Origin: RGIG5612 sp050944475
GTDB lineage: Bacteria > Bacillota > Clostridia > Lachnospirales > Lachnospiraceae
Length of the DNA: 64,000 bases
Direction of reading: 5' to 3'
Assembly (NCBI GenBank): GCA_050944475.1
Contig: JBMNRD010000006.1
Coordinates: 102,314 to 166,313, forward strand
Part shown: positions 1-9,214 of the stretch, in pieces
How the letters are laid out: each line of letters opens with the position of its first letter
Position numbering within the stretch: the first letter of the stretch is position 1
Program-made: the position numbers and the translations under genes
The notes under the pieces: model-generated
What the model was told of the DNA's origin: nothing
What the model saw: only the letters and a program-made list of their open reading frames with translations
The model's database searches: none

Positions 1-1365
1 GGCTTCAACAAGGAAATGCAAAAACAGCGTGAAACTGCCCGCAAGGCCCGCAAGACGACCAATTACATGGGCACGGATGCGACTGTTTATGAAGAACTTC
101 CTATGCTTAAGGCTACCGAATTTACCGGCTATGACCTTATCAGGGACATGTCTGTCATCATGGCTCTGACAACCGAGGACAGCGTTTGCCAGACCCTGGC
201 AGAGGGTGATGTCGGCACAATCATTGTTGCCGGGACACCTTTCTATGCTACAAAAGGCGGGCAGGAGGCCGATAGGGGACTTATATACACAGATAATGCC
301 GAATTTATCGTTAAGGATGTTATCGCACTGGCAAACGGCGTTACGGGTCATGTGGGTGTGGTTTCCAAAGGTCAGTTTATTACAGGTGAGAACGTAACCC
401 TGGCAATTGATGAGAAAGTCAGAATGTCCACTGCCGGAAACCATAGTGCGACGCACCTTCTTCAGGCTGCGTTAAGAGAGGTTTTAGGCAGTCATGTTGA
501 GCAGGCAGGTTCATTTGTTAATGATGAAAGATTAAGATTCGACTTTACCCATTTTTCGGCCATGAGCACTGAGGAAATCAAAAAAGTCGAAAAAATTGTA
601 AATGAGAAAATCGAAGCCCGGCTTCCGGTTGTCGCAAAAATAATGGGTATTGAAGAAGCCAAGGAGATTGGCGCAATAGCTTTGTTTGGCGAGAAATACG
701 GCGATGAAGTACGAGCGGTCACCATGGGGGATTATTCCGTCGAACTTTGCGGCGGGACACATGTGGAAAACACCGGAAATATCGGAATGTTCAAGATAGT
801 TTTCGAAGGATCTGTTGCCGGCGGAGTAAGAAGAATTGAAGCCATAACAGGACACGCGGTTCTTGACTATTTCACCGAAATCGAAGAAGCTTACAATGAT
901 GCCGCGGCAAAAGCAAAGGTTACACCCGACAGGCTAAGCAGAAAGATTGAAGACATGCAGGCCCGGATTAAGGAGCTTAATGCAGAATTGAATTCATTGA
1001 AGTCCAAAGCTGTCAAGGAGTCAATGGGAGAGGTTGACATTCAGGAGGTAAACGGCATGTGCCTAATCACCGAAAGGGTGGATAATGTTGATATAAATGA
1101 ATTGAGAAACTTGAGCGACCGGCTTAAGGAGCGGATGGGCGAGGGCGTTGTCGCATTAGCATCCGAGACCGGCGGTAAAGTAACACTTGTCGTGACGGCA
1201 ACAGAGGGGGCAATTGCCAAAGGTGCTCATGCAGGCAATATCATTAAGGCCATTGCGCCAATGGTCGGCGGCGGCGGCGGCGGTCGTCCGAACATGGCCC
1301 AGGCCGGCGGAAAAGATGCGTCGGGAATTGATGCTGCCTTGGCGGCGGTCAAGGGACTGTTATAA
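1..1365 (+). CDS. alaS: Alanine--tRNA ligase, C-terminal part (5' end outside window)
   Basis: This is the C-terminal half of alanyl-tRNA synthetase, which charges tRNA-Ala in the cytoplasm and clears mischarged Ser/Gly-tRNA-Ala. The frame is open from base 1, so the catalytic N-terminal domain lies upstream; about 454 of the usual roughly 870 residues are visible. The editing (tRNA_SAD) domain shows the zinc-binding pair NHSATHLLQ (HxxxH) and CGGTHVENTG (CxxxH). A coiled-coil linker and the DHHA1-type C-Ala domain with the glycine run GGGGGGRPNMAQAGG follow, and the end is normal. The next gene starts 21 bases downstream, so the two are probably co-transcribed. Identification is secure. Confidence 0.97.
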   Translation, partial: GFNKEMQKQRETARKARKTTNYMGTDATVYEELPMLKATEFTGYDLIRDMSVIMALTTEDSVCQTLAEGDVGTIIVAGTPFYATKGGQEADRGLIYTDNAEFIVKDVIALANGVTGHVGVVSKGQFITGENVTLAIDEKVRMSTAGNHSATHLLQAALREVLGSHVEQAGSFVNDERLRFDFTHFSAMSTEEIKKVEKIVNEKIEARLPVVAKIMGIEEAKEIGAIALFGEKYGDEVRAVTMGDYSVELCGGTHVENTGNIGMFKIVFEGSVAGGVRRIEAITGHAVLDYFTEIEEAYNDAAAKAKVTPDRLSRKIEDMQARIKELNAELNSLKSKAVKESMGEVDIQEVNGMCLITERVDNVDINELRNLSDRLKERMGEGVVALASETGGKVTLVVTATEGAIAKGAHAGNIIKAIAPMVGGGGGGRPNMAQAGGKDASGIDAALAAVKGLL

Positions 1366-1386
1366 TACCTTTAGGAGAAAACAGAA

Positions 1387-2871
1387 ATGCTTTGTCAAAA
1401 ATGCGGAACATATGTTGAGCCGGGCGTAACATTCTGCCCCAGATGCAAGGCGGCGGTACATGTTAGTGAAGACTGCGACAATATTCAGGCTGAAATCGGA
1501 AGCAAGATAGATTTATTCCTGAATGAAAAACAGGGAAGCCTTTCCGGGATTAATGACGGGGTAGGCATGGAAGGAGGAGCCATGTCCGTAAGTGGCGGAG
1601 CCTCCGTTTCCGATACCAGAAAAATCAATCCTCAGGATAATGACACGGTATTTACCTCAACAGGAAGAATCGCGCAAGGAGCACGGGTAAGGCAGCAGGC
1701 CGCAAGGGGAATGCAGCAGGCCCGCAGTATGCCGGCGGCAGGGCAGGACCGGCCCTCGTCAGGCGGCAAGGCTCCGGCAGGAAAGACATCTTCTTCCCGG
1801 AGCGGGAAAAAGCAAAGCCTTTCCGACATCAACAATCCACGGGCAAGGACATCCAAAAAAACACCAAGGAGAAGATCGCGATTAAACGGCGGAGTTATCG
1901 CGGCGATAGCAGCCGGTTTAGTGGTAATCGGGGTAATTGTCATTGTGATTGCAGCATCCTCCAGACAGCGGAAAATCAATGAAGGCATCGATGCCTCCAC
2001 CGAAACCACTACAAAGGCGGTTGATGTTATTTCCTTCAGCATCGAAGACGGAGAGGAATACACGGCGCCCCTGGAGGTTATTGTGGAATCGAGTCTCGGA
2101 AACAGGATTTATTATACAATCGACGGTTCTCAGCCTACCAATTCATCCACCAAGTATTACGATAAAATAAGATTCAAAGAGGAAGACCTTGAGGGCGAAT
2201 CCATGGAGATAACTCTCAGGATTGTTACATACACGGAGATTTCCATGAAGGCCGGGGAGAAGAGAATAACTTTCACCTTAAAAAAGGCCGACCTTGCCGC
2301 GCCGGTTATTTCTCCGGGAAGCGGAGACTACGACGCAGTACAGATTATATCCATTTCAGCGGAAAGAGGCGCGTCGATCTATTATACGTATGACGGCTCG
2401 GAGCCTACGGAGGAGTCTGAGCTTTACAGCGGCTCCATAGAAATGAAGCGCGGCAACAATGTACTTTCAGCCATCGCAATCAGCGGTTCGAGACGCAGCG
2501 AGGTGGCGTCTGTGGTTTACAATCTGGAGATAGAGGCGCTCTATTCCTATGATAAGGCGTATGAAATGCTGAAGGATTATTTGGAGGATTTGGACTTTGT
2601 GGTCGACCCCGATGATTCGATGTTGTCAGAGGCGGAAACCGACGAGGACGGAAACCCTGCGGAGTCCGGGATAGATAAGTATGTTCTGCTCTCCAGCGGG
2701 GGAACGGTGCTGATAGATCAGAACCAGTATTACATATTTATTTCCGAAACCTACGATTCGAAGGGTAGCATTACCGACTCCGGCTGCTACGGAGTTGAAG
2801 ATCAGATAGGAAGCATAGTTACTCTGACCAAGGACGGCTCCGAATATTACGTCGAGGAGAAACATGATTAA
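1387..2871 (+). CDS. Zinc-ribbon, single-pass membrane protein with two chitobiase-type C-terminal repeats
   Basis: The protein has 494 residues and unknown function. An N-terminal zinc ribbon (C3, C6, C17, C20) is followed by a low-complexity basic/serine linker (about 60-165), one strong transmembrane helix (about 166-191) and an outer region. The outer region carries two repeats of the chitobiase/beta-hexosaminidase C-terminal type (CHB_HEX_C), marked by IYYTIDGSQPT near 240 and IYYTYDGSEPT near 330. An acidic C-terminal domain ends the protein. The topology implies a cytoplasmic zinc ribbon and an extracellular beta-sandwich part that may bind sugar polymers or peptidoglycan. A good ribosome site (aggag) precedes the ATG. 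The 3' end overlaps rlmH by 8 bases, so the genes are co-translated. The architecture is clear, but the role is inferred. Confidence 0.85.
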   Translation: MLCQKCGTYVEPGVTFCPRCKAAVHVSEDCDNIQAEIGSKIDLFLNEKQGSLSGINDGVGMEGGAMSVSGGASVSDTRKINPQDNDTVFTSTGRIAQGARVRQQAARGMQQARSMPAAGQDRPSSGGKAPAGKTSSSRSGKKQSLSDINNPRARTSKKTPRRRSRLNGGVIAAIAAGLVVIGVIVIVIAASSRQRKINEGIDASTETTTKAVDVISFSIEDGEEYTAPLEVIVESSLGNRIYYTIDGSQPTNSSTKYYDKIRFKEEDLEGESMEITLRIVTYTEISMKAGEKRITFTLKKADLAAPVISPGSGDYDAVQIISISAERGASIYYTYDGSEPTEESELYSGSIEMKRGNNVLSAIAISGSRRSEVASVVYNLEIEALYSYDKAYEMLKDYLEDLDFVVDPDDSMLSEAETDEDGNPAESGIDKYVLLSSGGTVLIDQNQYYIFISETYDSKGSITDSGCYGVEDQIGSIVTLTKDGSEYYVEEKHD

Positions 2872-3340
2872 AATAATCGCCGTCGGCAAGGTGAGGGAAA
2901 AGTTTTTTGAGGATGCAATAGCAGAATACATAAAACGGCTTTCAGCGCACACAAATCTGAGCATTATCCAGGTGGAGGATGAAAAATGCCCGGAAAGCAT
3001 TTCGGAAAAGCAGGCCGGGCTTATCAGGGAAAAGGAGGGCGGCAGGATTCTGAAAAACATCAGGGACGGAGAATATGTCATCACCCTGGAAATTGAAGGA
3101 AAATCAAGATCCTCCGCGGAATTTGCCGCATTGATTGAGCAGCTGGCATTAAACGGTCTTTCGGATATAACCTTTGTTATAGGCGGTTCAATAGGATTGT
3201 CACCTCATGTATCCGAAAGGGCGGATTTGAAATTGAGCTTTTCAAAGATGACATTTCCGCACCAGCTCATGCGGGTTATACTCCTTGAACAGATATACAG
3301 GGCTTTCAGGATAATCAAGAAGGAACCCTACCACAAGTAG
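2864..3340 (+). CDS. rlmH: 23S rRNA (pseudouridine1915-N3)-methyltransferase RlmH
   Basis: At 158 residues this is the standard length for RlmH, a SPOUT-class methyltransferase that modifies pseudouridine 1915 in helix 69 of 23S rRNA on the assembled 70S ribosome. The sequence shows the N-terminal MIKIIAVGKVRE, the SAM-binding knot segment FVIGGSIGLSPHV, and the typical C-terminus ending in EPYHK. The start ATG lies inside the end of the preceding gene, with GAGGAG in front of it. The family is very well conserved, so the call is secure. Confidence 0.97.
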   Translation: MIKIIAVGKVREKFFEDAIAEYIKRLSAHTNLSIIQVEDEKCPESISEKQAGLIREKEGGRILKNIRDGEYVITLEIEGKSRSSAEFAALIEQLALNGLSDITFVIGGSIGLSPHVSERADLKLSFSKMTFPHQLMRVILLEQIYRAFRIIKKEPYHK

Positions 3341-3409
3341 CTCGGTTGACTTTATTACAAAAATACTTATAATTACACATAGATACAACCTATGTTCGGA
3401 GGTGTGATG

Positions 3410-3778
3410 ATGGGACAGAATACCATGGTCATTTCAGGAATTGAGGGTCTGGGCGAGGTACATGTAACCGAAGAGGTTATCGCCATAATTGCCGGCCTTG
3501 CAGCCACGGAGGTCGAGGGTGTGGACAGTCTCGGCAACAATATTACTCATGATATAATCACAAGGCTCAGTCGCAAGAGGCTTGCAACCGGTGTGAAAAT
3601 TGCAAGGGGGGATGACTCCGTTGAGGTATTCCTTCGTGCAGTGATTGAGATGGGCTGCATTATTCCCGATGTTTGCAAACAGATTCAGGAAAAGGTTAAA
3701 TCAGCCATCGAAAGCATCACCGGTGTGACTGTCAGTTCGGTAAATATTGAGATTGCCACCCTTAAAGTTGACAAATAG
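3410..3778 (+). CDS. Asp23/Gls24 family envelope stress response protein
   Basis: This is a small acidic protein of 122 residues of the Asp23/Gls24 (DUF322) family. Members are abundant in Gram-positive bacteria, are linked to cell-envelope or alkaline stress, and often sit next to nusB in Clostridia, as here (3-base gap). Typical segments are GEVHVTEEVIAIIAGLAATEVEGV and the C-terminal VTVSSVNIEIATLKV. Possible in-frame ATGs lie at 3392, 3407 and 3410. The GGAGG at 3398-3402 gives proper spacing only to 3410 (or less well 3407), so 3410 was chosen. The protein has no signal peptide or membrane segment and should be cytoplasmic or peripheral. Confidence 0.93.
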   Translation: MGQNTMVISGIEGLGEVHVTEEVIAIIAGLAATEVEGVDSLGNNITHDIITRLSRKRLATGVKIARGDDSVEVFLRAVIEMGCIIPDVCKQIQEKVKSAIESITGVTVSSVNIEIATLKVDK

Positions 3779-3781
3779 AGG

Positions 3782-4219
3782 ATGGGACGGATTAACAGAA
3801 AAACCGAATTAAGGGAAGTGGCGTTCCTGATATTGTTCAGCCTTGACTTTCAGGGAGAAGAGGATATCAGGAGTCAGATAGACGATTTTCTTGAGGGGGA
3901 GGACGAGTTTACTCCCCTTGAACAACTTGAGATCGGAACCAAGGTGCTGAAAGTTGCGGCAAAAGCGAAGGAACTGGACGAAATGATTAATGCCGTAAGC
4001 GTGGGATGGAAGACCAAAAGAATGACAAAGGTCGACCTTACCGTACTGAGGCTTGCGGGTTATGAATTATTTTTTGACGAAGCCGTTCCGGAAAAGACCG
4101 CAATAAATGAAGCCGTCGAACTGGCAAAGAGCTATGGCACGGAAAACAGCGGTTCATTCGTGAACGGAATTCTTGCAAAGCTTATCAGAAAGGATGCGCC
4201 TCAGGCACAATTGTCATGA
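3782..4219 (+). CDS. nusB: Transcription antitermination factor NusB
   Basis: NusB (145 residues, full length) is the small all-helical protein that binds boxA RNA with NusE (S10) during rRNA antitermination. Family marks include the N-terminal RREVAFLILFSLDFQ-like helix and the C-terminal VPEKTAINEAVELAKSYG followed by FVNGILAKLIR. The stop codon overlaps the xseA start (ATGA), the usual clostridial arrangement, which points to translational coupling. Confidence 0.96.
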   Translation: MGRINRKTELREVAFLILFSLDFQGEEDIRSQIDDFLEGEDEFTPLEQLEIGTKVLKVAAKAKELDEMINAVSVGWKTKRMTKVDLTVLRLAGYELFFDEAVPEKTAINEAVELAKSYGTENSGSFVNGILAKLIRKDAPQAQLS

Positions 4220-5433
4220 GCGAAAACAGAAATGTATATACAGTTAAACAGGTCAACTCTTATGTAAAGCGGATGTTCGAAGATGACTTCGTACTCCGCA
4301 GTATTTACATAAGGGGAGAATTATCCAACTGCAAATATCACCACTCCGGTCATATTTATTTTTCATTGAAGGATGAGTCCGGGGTTATTCCGGGTGTAAT
4401 GTTTTCCTCGAACGCTGCAGGACTGAAATTCCGGCTCACCGACGGCATGCAGGTAATTGTTCACGGAAGCATCAGCGTTTATGAGCGCGACGGACGTTAT
4501 CAGATATATGCAAGGAGCATGGAGCAGGACGGACAGGGTGATTTGTACAGGCAGTTCGAGGAGCTGAAGAAACGCCTCGGGGAGATGGGAATGTTTTCCG
4601 AGATGTATAAGAAGCCCATTCCCCGCTACGGAATGAATATCGGCGTGGTGACTGCGAAAACAGGGGCGGTCATCAGAGATATTTACAATGTATCTTCCCG
4701 AAGGAACCCGTATTGCAAGCTGACTCTTTACCCGGCGCAGGTGCAAGGTGAAGAGGCGGCCCGGACTATTTGTCGCGGAATAGAGATTCTGGATGAAATG
4801 GGCCTTGACTGCATCATAGTCGGGCGCGGAGGCGGTTCAATGGAGGATTTGTGGTGTTTCAATGATGAAAGAGTGGCACGGGCCATTTTTAATGCGAAGA
4901 CTCCCATCATTTCCGCAGTCGGTCACGAAAGCGACTTTACAATTGCGGATTTTGTGGCGGACCTGAGGGCTCCCACTCCGTCGGCAGCCGCAGAGTTAGC
5001 GGTTTTTGATTACAATCGGTTTTTGCAGGACCTTGATAATTACAGAAATACCATGGACATCCTTATGGAGAATAAGCTGAAGGCTTATGGCGACCGGCTT
5101 GAATTGTGCCGCCTGAGGCTTGCAAGGCTTTCACCGCAGAATATGCTGACGCTGCGCAGACAGCGTCTGCAGGATGCCGCAGGTATCCTGGATAACATAA
5201 TGCAGGAGACCTTAAGGAGCCGGAAGGAGCGTCTTATAGTTGCGGCCGAGCGGTTAAGAGGGCTTTCACCCCTAAAACGGCTTGCGGAGGGTTACGCCTT
5301 TGTCACCGGTGAAGGAGGACGGGCCGTGAGGACAATATCCAAGGTAAGCAAGGGAGACATTCTGAACATAATGCTTTCAGACGGAAAGATCGAAGCAAGG
5401 ACCGAGAATATACAGGAGGCTGAGTATGAGTAA
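4216..5433 (+). CDS. xseA: Exodeoxyribonuclease VII large subunit
   Basis: This is the catalytic subunit of exonuclease VII, which degrades single-stranded DNA from both ends into oligonucleotides. The 405 residues comprise an N-terminal OB fold (about 5-105, with YTVKQVNSYVKRMFEDD), the nuclease core with IIVGRGGGSMEDLWCFNDE and ISAVGHESDFTIADFVADLR (with PTPSAAAELAV next to it), a long coiled coil (about 265-350) and the C-terminal YAFVTGEGG segment. It overlaps nusB at the start and xseB at the end, which fits one operon producing both subunits. Confidence 0.97.
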   Translation: MSENRNVYTVKQVNSYVKRMFEDDFVLRSIYIRGELSNCKYHHSGHIYFSLKDESGVIPGVMFSSNAAGLKFRLTDGMQVIVHGSISVYERDGRYQIYARSMEQDGQGDLYRQFEELKKRLGEMGMFSEMYKKPIPRYGMNIGVVTAKTGAVIRDIYNVSSRRNPYCKLTLYPAQVQGEEAARTICRGIEILDEMGLDCIIVGRGGGSMEDLWCFNDERVARAIFNAKTPIISAVGHESDFTIADFVADLRAPTPSAAAELAVFDYNRFLQDLDNYRNTMDILMENKLKAYGDRLELCRLRLARLSPQNMLTLRRQRLQDAAGILDNIMQETLRSRKERLIVAAERLRGLSPLKRLAEGYAFVTGEGGRAVRTISKVSKGDILNIMLSDGKIEARTENIQEAEYE

Positions 5434-5638
5434 TGCTGAGATAAAAAACGAAGACAACGGCACATTGGAGGAGATCCTTGACAATCTTGACGGCCTGATT
5501 GAAGAAATGCAAAAGGGCGATTTAACTTTAGAGGAAACCTTCGCCGGCTACAAAAAGGGCATTGAGCTGACTTTGAAGGCGGAAAAGAAGATTGAGAAAA
5601 TCGAGTCCGACATCAAGCTTTTGACTCCCGACGAATGA
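5426..5638 (+). CDS. xseB: Exodeoxyribonuclease VII small subunit
   Basis: The gene encodes a short helical protein of 70 residues that coats the coiled coil of XseA to form active exonuclease VII. The segment LEEILDNLDGLIEEMQKGDLTLEETFAGYKKG contains the classic family signature (LExxxxxLExIvxxLExGdLsLEeslxxyexG). It overlaps xseA by 8 bases and is followed one base later by ispA, as in most Clostridia. Confidence 0.96.
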   Translation: MSNAEIKNEDNGTLEEILDNLDGLIEEMQKGDLTLEETFAGYKKGIELTLKAEKKIEKIESDIKLLTPDE

Positions 5639-5639
5639 T

Positions 5640-6557
5640 ATGGACAGGAAAGTACTTGCCGCTAAGGCAGCCCGGATTGAGGAAATAATATATCAGGCAT
5701 TGCCGAAGACGGAGGGCAGCAATGCCCTTCTATGCGAGGCTGTAAATTATTCGGTCAGGGCGGGAGGCAAAAGGCTCAGGCCCATGCTGATCATGGAAAC
5801 GTACCTTGCACTGGGCGGACAAGAAGGCGGGGAGTCCTGGGAAATGACCAAGCTCTTTATGGGCGCAATGGAATTCATACATACCTATTCCTTGGTGCAT
5901 GACGACTTGCCCGCCATGGACAATGACGAGCTTCGCAGGGGAGTGCCCACCACTCACGCCAAGTACGGCGAGGCTTTCGGTGTGTTGACAGGGGATGCCC
6001 TGCTGGGACTGGCCTTTGAGATCGTACTTCAGGGGATGAACGGACTTCAAGACAAAGAGGTAATAAAAAGGTCGATACGGGCACTTCACTTGCTGGCAGC
6101 GAAAGCCGGCATCCACGGCATGGTAGGAGGACAGAGCCGGGACGTTTACGTGGAAAAAAATCCGGGTACGGATAATACCCGGGATGAGATAATATATATT
6201 TACAAGAATAAAACGGGGGCCCTTCTTGAGGCTTCCATGATGACAGGGGCAATACTTGCGGGTGCCGGGGATGAGATAGTGTCTCTTGCCGGTGAAATTG
6301 CCGCAAATGTGGGCATGGCCTTTCAGATTCGCGATGATATTCTGGATGTCACCTCCACCACGGATGCCATGGGCAAGCCGGCGGGGAGTGATGAGAAGAA
6401 CAACAAGTCAACCTATATCTCGCTCAGGGGGTTGGAGGTGGCCCAGAGGGATGTGGAAGAATACTCCCGCGTGGCGATGTCTCTGTTGGATAAGCTCCCC
6501 GGAAATACAGAGTTTCTGAGGGAACTGACGGAATACCTTATTGAAAGGGAAAACTGA
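5640..6557 (+). CDS. ispA: Farnesyl diphosphate synthase (polyprenyl synthetase)
   Basis: The enzyme condenses isopentenyl diphosphate with dimethylallyl and geranyl diphosphate to make farnesyl diphosphate, the precursor of undecaprenyl lipid carriers. At 305 residues it is the normal length. The first aspartate-rich motif reads LVHDDLPAMDND (D88, D89, D94) and the second is IRDDILDVT near residue 235. GGKRLRPML near 42-50 binds the diphosphate. It starts one base after xseB, ends directly against dxs, and so forms an isoprenoid pair with its neighbour. Confidence 0.95.
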   Translation: MDRKVLAAKAARIEEIIYQALPKTEGSNALLCEAVNYSVRAGGKRLRPMLIMETYLALGGQEGGESWEMTKLFMGAMEFIHTYSLVHDDLPAMDNDELRRGVPTTHAKYGEAFGVLTGDALLGLAFEIVLQGMNGLQDKEVIKRSIRALHLLAAKAGIHGMVGGQSRDVYVEKNPGTDNTRDEIIYIYKNKTGALLEASMMTGAILAGAGDEIVSLAGEIAANVGMAFQIRDDILDVTSTTDAMGKPAGSDEKNNKSTYISLRGLEVAQRDVEEYSRVAMSLLDKLPGNTEFLRELTEYLIEREN

Positions 6558-8420
6558 ATGCTGCTGGATTTAATTAACAAAGCAAATGACATTAAAAAAA
6601 TAAAGACAAGCGAATGCGAGGAGCTTGCCAGAGAAATACGAAGGTTCCTGATACGCAATGTTTCCAGAACCGGAGGGCATCTGGCGTCCAATCTCGGGGT
6701 GGTTGAGCTTACCATGGCGCTGCACCTTGCATTGGACCTTCCCGGGGACAAGATAATCTGGGATGTGGGGCATCAGTCCTATGTTCATAAGATTTTGACC
6801 GGAAGGAAGGATGAATTTACTTCATTAAGGCAACACGGAGGATTAAGCGGCTTTCCCAAGCGAAGGGAAAGCGAGTGCGATACCTTTAACACCGGTCATT
6901 CCTCCACCTCCATTTCCGCGGCGATGGGAATGGCGCAGGCCGCGAAACTGAAGGGAGAAGACAGCACCATCGTTGCCGTAATCGGAGACGGGGCGATGAC
7001 GGGAGGCATGGCCTACGAGGCCCTGAATAATGCCTCAAAGCTGAAAAGAAACCTGATAATAATTCTCAATGACAACAACATGTCCATTTCGGAAAATGTC
7101 GGGGGCATATCCACATATCTTACTTCCGTCAGGGCGGGAGGCAAGTACAATGACATTAAACTGGGTGTGGTCAACACTCTTGAACGGATTCCCATCGTCG
7201 GAGAAAAAATGATAAGGAACATTAAGAAAACCAAGGATAACCTGAAAAAGCTGGTGATTCCCGGAACATTCTTTGAGGACATGGGCATCACGTACCTTGG
7301 CCCCTTGGACGGACACAATGTGCTGACGATGTATCGCATCATTAAGGAGAGCGCCAAGCTTGACCATCCCGTTCTTATCCACGTTTGCACAAAGAAGGGA
7401 AAAGGTTATGTCCATGCGGAGAGGAATCCTTCAAAATTCCATGGAATTGATGCTTTCAACCCGCATACCGGCGAGCTGCTTGCACCTACGGGCGGACCTA
7501 CGTATTCAAGCATATTTGCCGAAGCACTTATTGAAGAGGCCCGGAAGAACAAAAGCATCACGGCCATTACTGCGGCCATGGGAGAGGGGACGGGACTGTC
7601 CGCCTTCGAAAAGGAATTTCCGGAACGGTTTTCCGATGTGGGAATAGCCGAGGAGCACGCGGTGACCTTTGCGGCCGGGCAGGCTGCAGCGGGGCTGAAG
7701 CCTTTCGTTGCAATTTATTCTTCCTTCCTGCAAAGGGCGTATGACCAGATTATAGGTGATGTATGCATACAGAATCTGCCGGTGACCTTTGCCGTGGACA
7801 GGGCCGGACTTGTCGGAGAGGACGGGGAAACCCATCAGGGTCTTTTTGACTTGTCATACATGATGACGATTCCCAACATGAATATTTTCGCTCCGTCCGA
7901 CGGAAAGGAGCTGAAGGCGGCGGTAAAATTTGCCGCGGACTTCAACGGACCTCTGGCAATCCGCTATCCGAGAGGAGAAGCTCATGAGAGCTGCGAGGAT
8001 TCATATGAGCCGATTGTTTACGGAAAGAGCAGGGTGCTGCACCTTGAGAAAGACATTGCAATCTTGGCCGTCGGGTCAATGGTCAAAGTTGCCGGTTTGG
8101 TCAGAGAGCGCTTGAAGGAGTTTGGCAGGAACGTAACCCTCGTGGATGTCCGATTTGTAAAACCGATTGACGAAGAACTGTTGAATGAGATTCTTGAAAA
8201 TCATAATACCGTTATCACCATGGAGGAAAATGTTCTAGCCGGGGGCTTCGGCTCCATGATGCTCAAGCTGATAAATGATAAAAAGCCAAGCGCCCGGGTA
8301 TTGAATTTTGCCGTTGCAAATTCCTTTGTGGAGCAGGGGTCATACGAAATACAGATGAAAGAGTGTCGCCTTGATGCGGATTCCATAACGGAAAGACTTA
8401 AAGAAGAGCTTGCCTTATGA
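6558..8420 (+). CDS. dxs: 1-deoxy-D-xylulose-5-phosphate synthase
   Basis: DXS joins pyruvate and glyceraldehyde 3-phosphate with thiamine diphosphate, the first step of the MEP isoprenoid pathway. The 620 residues cover all three transketolase-type domains. Visible marks are RTGGHLASNLGVVELTMALH, TGHSSTSISAAMG, the thiamine diphosphate/Mg motif GDGAMTGGMAYEALNN (D144), and the pyrimidine-domain segment DVGIAEEHAVTFAAG. Together with ispA upstream it feeds polyprenol synthesis. The stop overlaps the tlyA start (ATGA). Confidence 0.97.
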   Translation: MLLDLINKANDIKKIKTSECEELAREIRRFLIRNVSRTGGHLASNLGVVELTMALHLALDLPGDKIIWDVGHQSYVHKILTGRKDEFTSLRQHGGLSGFPKRRESECDTFNTGHSSTSISAAMGMAQAAKLKGEDSTIVAVIGDGAMTGGMAYEALNNASKLKRNLIIILNDNNMSISENVGGISTYLTSVRAGGKYNDIKLGVVNTLERIPIVGEKMIRNIKKTKDNLKKLVIPGTFFEDMGITYLGPLDGHNVLTMYRIIKESAKLDHPVLIHVCTKKGKGYVHAERNPSKFHGIDAFNPHTGELLAPTGGPTYSSIFAEALIEEARKNKSITAITAAMGEGTGLSAFEKEFPERFSDVGIAEEHAVTFAAGQAAAGLKPFVAIYSSFLQRAYDQIIGDVCIQNLPVTFAVDRAGLVGEDGETHQGLFDLSYMMTIPNMNIFAPSDGKELKAAVKFAADFNGPLAIRYPRGEAHESCEDSYEPIVYGKSRVLHLEKDIAILAVGSMVKVAGLVRERLKEFGRNVTLVDVRFVKPIDEELLNEILENHNTVITMEENVLAGGFGSMMLKLINDKKPSARVLNFAVANSFVEQGSYEIQMKECRLDADSITERLKEELAL

Positions 8421-9214
8421 AAAAAAGGCTCGATATCCTGATTTGCGAACAAAACGAGGAAATATCCAGGCAAAGAGCCCGGACCCTGATTATGAGCGGG
8501 GTTGTTTACGTAAATAATCAGAAGGAACTGAAGGCAGGCACCATGTTTCCGGAGGATGCGGCAATTGAGATCAGGGGCGATACCCTGAAATATGTCAGTC
8601 GTGGCGGTCTGAAGCTTGAAAAGGCCTTGTCCGTCTTCCGCCTTGACCTTGATGGGAAAATCTGTATGGATATCGGCTCTTCCACGGGGGGATTTACCGA
8701 CTGTATGCTTCAAAACGGTGCAAAACGTGTTTATGCCGTGGATGTGGGCAAGGGGCAGCTGCATTACAAACTCAGGAACGATGAGCGCGTTGTTGTAATG
8801 GAAAAAACAAACATCCGCAATGTGACGCCGGAAATGATTGCAGATAAGATAAATTTCGTGTCCGTGGATGTCTCCTTTATTTCCCTGACCCTCGCCATTC
8901 CCGTGGCACTCACTCTTCTGGATGATAATAAAGAGATGGTGATGCTCATTAAGCCGCAGTTTGAAGCCGGCCGTGAAAAGGTCGGCAAAAAGGGAGTCGT
9001 CCGCGACCCGCAGGTCCACGAAGAGATTATCGGAAGGATTGCAGATTTCGTGCTTGACACGGGGCTTTCGGTTGCAGGACTGACTTATTCCCCGGTCAAG
9101 GGTCCCGAGGGAAACATAGAATATTTGATTTACGTAAAGCAAGGCGGGCCGGGCCTTGACCTTGCAACAATAGAGCAGGTTGTGGAAAAAGCACATAAGG
9201 AGCTTGACAAATGA
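8417..9214 (+). CDS. tlyA: TlyA family rRNA (cytidine-2'-O)-methyltransferase
   Basis: The protein (265 residues) has an N-terminal S4 RNA-binding domain (about 1-62, with RQRARTLIMSGVVYVN) and a Rossmann methyltransferase domain of the FtsJ type with motif I DIGSSTGGFTDCML. In mycobacteria TlyA methylates 16S C1409 and 23S C1920, and in Clostridia the gene lies between dxs and nadK as it does here. The older label hemolysin A is probably misleading. The end overlaps nadK by 4 bases. The exact target nucleotide in this organism is inferred. Confidence 0.92.
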   Translation: MKKRLDILICEQNEEISRQRARTLIMSGVVYVNNQKELKAGTMFPEDAAIEIRGDTLKYVSRGGLKLEKALSVFRLDLDGKICMDIGSSTGGFTDCMLQNGAKRVYAVDVGKGQLHYKLRNDERVVVMEKTNIRNVTPEMIADKINFVSVDVSFISLTLAIPVALTLLDDNKEMVMLIKPQFEAGREKVGKKGVVRDPQVHEEIIGRIADFVLDTGLSVAGLTYSPVKGPEGNIEYLIYVKQGGPGLDLATIEQVVEKAHKELDK

